A stretch of 64,000 nucleotides of DNA from Ziziphus jujuba (lineage: Eukaryota; Streptophyta; Magnoliopsida; Rosales; Rhamnaceae): the NCBI RefSeq assembly GCF_031755915.1, contig NC_083388.1, positions 22,780,001 to 22,844,000 on the forward strand, written 5' to 3'. This document shows positions 60,604 through 64,000 of the stretch, in pieces. The first letter of the stretch is position 1. Each line of letters opens with the position of its first letter. The position numbers were made by a program, and so were the translations under genes. Under the pieces are notes generated by a model. The model saw only the letters and a list, made by a program, of their open reading frames with translations. It had not been told where the DNA came from and made no database searches.

Positions 60604-62593
60604 TGTTTTTTGGTAAAGAAAACTGCATTAAGCACAAAAGGGGAGAGGGGAAACAGAAAAGAAACTGATTACCCCCGAAACAAGCAAAATTTTCTTCAGA
60701 GAAGATTTGAGCCACTAAATCGGCTGGACAGTTACAAAGATAGTCATTATAGCAAAATAAGATAATATTATCCTTCAACGCTGCCTTGGCTGCTAGATCA
60801 GCGCATTTATTGGCCTGTCTTGGGGTCCAAGAAACAGACCAATTCTTATCTTTTAGTTTACCTTTGAGAGCTGTAACTATTTCCCATGTTTCCCAATCGC
60901 ATGTCTCTGAAGTATCATTAAGCTGTTTGACCACAGATAGAGCATCACAATACCAATCCATATTTTGCCAAGCAAACTCCTCAGCTACAGTTGTAGCCCA
61001 TTCAATAGCTTTAAGTTCAGCAAGGTCGACTCTCACCGGTTGCACTGGCTTGGCTGCAAGTAAAAGAACCTTACCTTTGTCATCCCTGGCAATCAAAGCA
61101 ATAGCTGATTTGCCCGGAATACATGCAGCATTAGTGTTGATGCAAATGTAACGTTTTTGTTTGAATTTGAATGATTTGATTGGTTTCGTTTTTAATGGGC
61201 ATTAATTAGTATTAATGGGCCTTCATTGTTTCCGTTTTTGAGTTTTGGAAAAAGGTGTGGGTTTTTGGCAAGAATAGTGATGTTGTCTCCTCCCCTCACG
61301 TGTGTTTTGGAAACAGATATTTTTATTTACAGATATTAGATCCACATGTAATTACATATATTTGCATAATATATTTTTGATAATATATTTTTAACAGCAA
61401 ATTCTACCACTTTGAGGGGTAGCCAGGTAGACTCTTTAGCCACGGCAGCTGCAGGACTTCTTCCTAAAACAACTGAATTAAATTCTTCAACTAGTAATTC
61501 CCATCTTGCCGTGGCCTAGGCAATTGAGCTTTTGTTTTCAAAAAGTTTATCATTGCATAGTTCCCAAACCGCATAGAGAAAGTTGGCAAGAAGTAAGGAA
61601 GTGAAATCTTTTCCTCCAAGCTTTGAGGATAACAGAGTGGAAGGGCACACACACCATCTGCCTAGGTCCTGGGAGTTGCTAGTAGCAACTGAATCCAACT
61701 TTAGACCCCATTTGCTGCTGAAAGCGACTGCTCTAGCTGCTGGACACTCAAGGAAAAGGTGGGAAGAAGTCTCTTTATTGAACCCGCAAAGGGTGCAACT
61801 TGGGTCACCCTTTCCAGTTCTTTCATACAGGGTATCCTTCAGAGGTACATCTGCAGCTAGCCTCCATAAAAACACTTTCAGTCTCTCATGAAGATTGGCT
61901 GTCCAGATATCCTTCCAAAGCCTGTCACTATGCGTCCCATTGCAAGAAAGTAAGCTATAACAGCTTTTAACTGAGAAAGCACCGTTGCTGGTTCTTGTCC
62001 AAAACAATTTATCTTCTCTGTCAGCTCCGTGAACCTTCACTCTTCTGATGGCTTCTAGAGCTTCTTGATAAAAAAGCTGGTGTAATTTTGATTCGTCCCA
62101 GATTAGAGATAGAGGGTTAAGAAGATCGGCAACTCTCCAAGCTTGGGATTCTTCAGCTCCATCTTTAATTTTTGGGGTTATTCCAACGATGTCAGGGACC
62201 CAAGGATCTTTCCAAGGGTCAACTGTACAACCGTTACCGATTTTATAACAAGAAACTTTTCTAACCTCCATCTTTAGAGCTTAAAATGCTTCTCCAAACA
62301 TAAGAATCCCCGGATTTAAACCTGCTACACAAAAAAGGTCTTGTTGTTTAGATATTTGGCTCTTAAAATCGGTGTCCGTAAGCTTACCTCTCCTTTAGCT
62401 AGTTTCCAGCCAAGTTTAGCCAGGAGAGCTAAGTTAATGTTTTTGAACTTTCTGAAGCCTACACCACCTGTATTTTTGGGTGTGCATAAGCTTCCGTTGT
62501 CCTTGAGAGCTAGATAATGCCTGTTGTCTGTCCTCGCCCCCCACCACAATCTTCTGACCATTGCGTCCAGATCGTTGCAGATGGTATTTGGAA
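60604..62593 (-). mobile_element. 5'-truncated LINE (L1-type non-LTR retrotransposon)
   Basis: Minus-strand C-terminal part of a LINE ORF2. From the 5' end (62593): the segment after the RT domain (NTICNDLDAMVRRLWWG, LKDNGSLCTPKNTGGVGFRK); a zinc-finger (zf-RVT) domain in the frame at 61516-62271 (LFWTRTSNGAFSVKSCY, LFLWRLAADVPLKDTLYER-like sequence, CTLCGFNKETSSHLFLECP); and an RNase H domain ending at about 60620 (DLAELKAIEWAT, DALSVVKQL, WTPRQANKCADLAAKAA). The catalytic RT core, endonuclease and ORF1 are absent. Several stops interrupt it. A T-rich stretch at 60601-60614 marks the poly(A) end. The perfect 14-bp target-site duplication shows it arrived already truncated by target-primed reverse transcription. 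Confidence 0.9.
61155..61415. other. Non-LINE insert between the zf-RVT and RNase H parts
   Basis: LINE coding similarity stops near 61415 and resumes near 61152 (INTNAACIPGKSAIALIARD). The roughly 260 bp between have no LINE-like frame, are A+T-rich, and carry CACGTG at 61297-61302 and TGGGCC at 61216-61221, both common in plant promoters. Whether it inserted before or after the LINE copied is unknown. Confidence 0.45.
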
Positions 62594-62607
62594 CTTTTCT
62601 TATGTTT
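62594..62607. repeat. LINE target-site duplication, right copy
   Basis: Perfect match to 60588-60601, directly next to the truncated 5' end of the LINE. Confidence 0.85.
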
Positions 62608-62629
62608 GGTTGTTAAAGAAAAAAAGAAT

Positions 62630-62681
62630 GACAATATGATGACTATGATTTAATAGACAATATGATGACTCTGATTTAATA
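62630..62681. repeat. 26-bp tandem duplication at the left edge of the duplicated AHP block
   Basis: GACAATATGATGACTATGAT and GACAATATGATGACTCTGAT, each followed by TTAATA, are adjacent. The second leads straight into the AHP exon 5 acceptor. The source locus at 51948 has only one TATGATTTAATAG. Confidence 0.9.
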
Positions 62682-64000
62682 GGTGTCTAAGATGTCTGCA
62701 ACAAGTGAAACAAGAGTACACCCTTGTGAAAAATAAGCTTGAAACCTTGTTCAAGGTGAGACAAAAGATCAAGTAATTTTAAAATTTTTTGTGCATATTC
62801 CAAAGATCAAAGCCTTAATTGGATAGGATTGAGATTCTCTGTTTTGAAACCTTATAAAGTTTCCTACATGTTTGAATGCAGCTGGAGCAGCAGCTATTGG
62901 CCGCCTAGCAGTCAATGTCAACAATGTGATCATCAGCCATTGCAGATATCAATCAGCAAACAAAAAATAACACTGGTGATTTGGTTCTGTATTTGTAGAT
63001 GAGTATTCTTCTTTCTTCTTTCTTTTTCCTCTTCCATCAGCAGGTTTAGAGCCAAAAGTTGTTGGGCATTCAAGGCTCTTATCAAACTAGAATGTGAATA
63101 AACATTGTGAGAACAATCATAAAGAATGTGAATAAATCTTTCTTGCTACCTATCTTTATTTATTTTAATTTTTTTTTTCCACTTTACGCCAAGAATTTCT
63201 TGTACAAACCAGTTTCCTTATTCTTATAGAACCAGATCAGTTTTCACAGCAACTCTTCTCAATCAGACACTTTCCGTGCACTTTTTTTACAATATATGAT
63301 CTACAGAGGAAAAGAAAAGAAAAACACCAAGATGAAAAGAATGATTTTTTGTGTGTGTGTGTATAACATAGCTAATGATCAATATTTCTAACTAATGAAC
63401 CTTTCGATTAGGTGGCTAGCCAATATTACAATTCTCTTTTTCTTTTTTTCTGTTTTTTTAAGTAGCTAATATTACATTTCAAAGGTTGCCTTTTGACATT
63501 TTGATGGATTAGAAGCTCCCTGTCCTATGTAAGAAGGCAAATTAGGTAAAGTGGGTCTCCATTTGCATGTGTATGAAAAGCTAGCTAATTCAGATATTCA
63601 TGGGATTCATCAGATGAAGTAATCATATATAAAAAGGACCCATCTGAGCAAAATAAAATCATAAACCCAAGTTATACATGCTAGAAGAAGACCTATATTA
63701 GTGAGGCTGAGAAAATTAATGCTGTGGTGGCTGTGGAAATTTACGATGAACTTTGTCAATATTTGTGATAGAAAATGAGGACCACATTATGATAACAAAT
63801 TCAATCAATTGAATATAGAGATTCAAACATCATTAAATTTACCAAATAGATCCACTAAAAAATCTTTTGACAGTGGAGCTTGATGGTCATTATATACAAT
63901 ATACTGGTTTCATGACATTGTGCTGAGCTAGAATAGAAGGATAAAAAAACTATCCATAGAGTTATCTGTCTATTTTTGGCCATTAGCTATGTCTAATAGT
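62642..64000 (+). repeat. Duplicated AHP-like 3' end and flank, second copy (continues past window)
   Basis: High-identity direct copy of 51948-53303, including the AHP-like 3' UTR and about 1 kb of flank. It is followed from the AHP exon 5 acceptor to the last base of the window without reaching its right boundary. Differences are scattered substitutions and short indels. Confidence 0.93.
62682..62928 (+). pseudogene. Truncated AHP-like pseudogene (exons 5 and 6 only)
   Basis: Copies of AHP exons 5 (about 62682-62754; CLRCLQQVKQEYTLVKNKLE) and 6 (from 62881; LEQQLLAA) are present with their splice sites. Exons 1 to 4, including the HPt histidine, are absent. In exon 6 a CAG codon has become TAG, giving an early stop, and the original stop context is altered as well. 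It cannot encode a phosphotransfer protein. Confidence 0.92.

Noticed and set aside
1..64000. Search for CRISPR-like arrays, phage, bacterial defence or other compact novel systems
   Set aside because: The sequence is plant nuclear DNA. All clear genes fall into known plant families with no functional cluster, and repeats are microsatellites or two-copy duplications. Claiming an undescribed system would not be supported.

Overview
The window is nuclear DNA from a flowering plant, most likely a eudicot. Genes are long and intron-rich with GT-AG splicing, the spacers are very A+T-rich and full of microsatellites, and every recognisable product belongs to a plant family. I cannot name the species. 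Exon limits were set by hand from splice motifs, reading frame and remembered family sequence; no database search was run.

Left third (1-17 kb): two tandem ERD6-like monosaccharide transporter genes on the minus strand, the first running off the left edge and the second complete (18 exons, 477 aa). Next come two intronless tandem RKF3-like receptor kinases on the minus strand (639 and 642 aa, SPARK-type ectodomain plus kinase) and a short relic of a third copy at 16.7 kb. From 16.8 to 25.1 kb no gene is visible, only microsatellites and a roughly 0.9 kb segment present twice.

Middle (25-44 kb): a complete RLCK-VIA / ROP-binding kinase gene (RBK-like, 8 coding exons, 457 aa) with one GC-AG intron, then a complete ATG18g/h-like autophagy gene (9 coding exons, 966 aa) with two upstream ORFs in its leader. 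A possible Ty3/gypsy relic and an F-box/LRR pseudogene follow.

Right third (44-64 kb): unidentified exon-like relics at 46.4-46.8 kb; an intact histidine phosphotransfer gene (AHP-like, 6 exons, 152 aa); a two-domain nucleoside hydrolase gene of the NSH3 type on the minus strand, whose frame is broken by four separate one-base losses; a 5'-truncated LINE with a perfect 14-bp target-site duplication, inserted about 175 bp upstream of that gene's start; and a second copy of the 3' end of the AHP gene, with a premature stop, running off the right edge.

The genes have unrelated roles (sugar transport, receptor signalling, ROP and cytokinin signalling, autophagy, apoplastic nucleoside breakdown), so this is ordinary chromosomal linkage, not an operon or gene cluster. 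I found no convincing undescribed system. The points most worth checking are the broken nucleoside hydrolase, the LINE and AHP duplication beside it, overlapping splice donors in the RBK gene, and the ATG18 uORFs.
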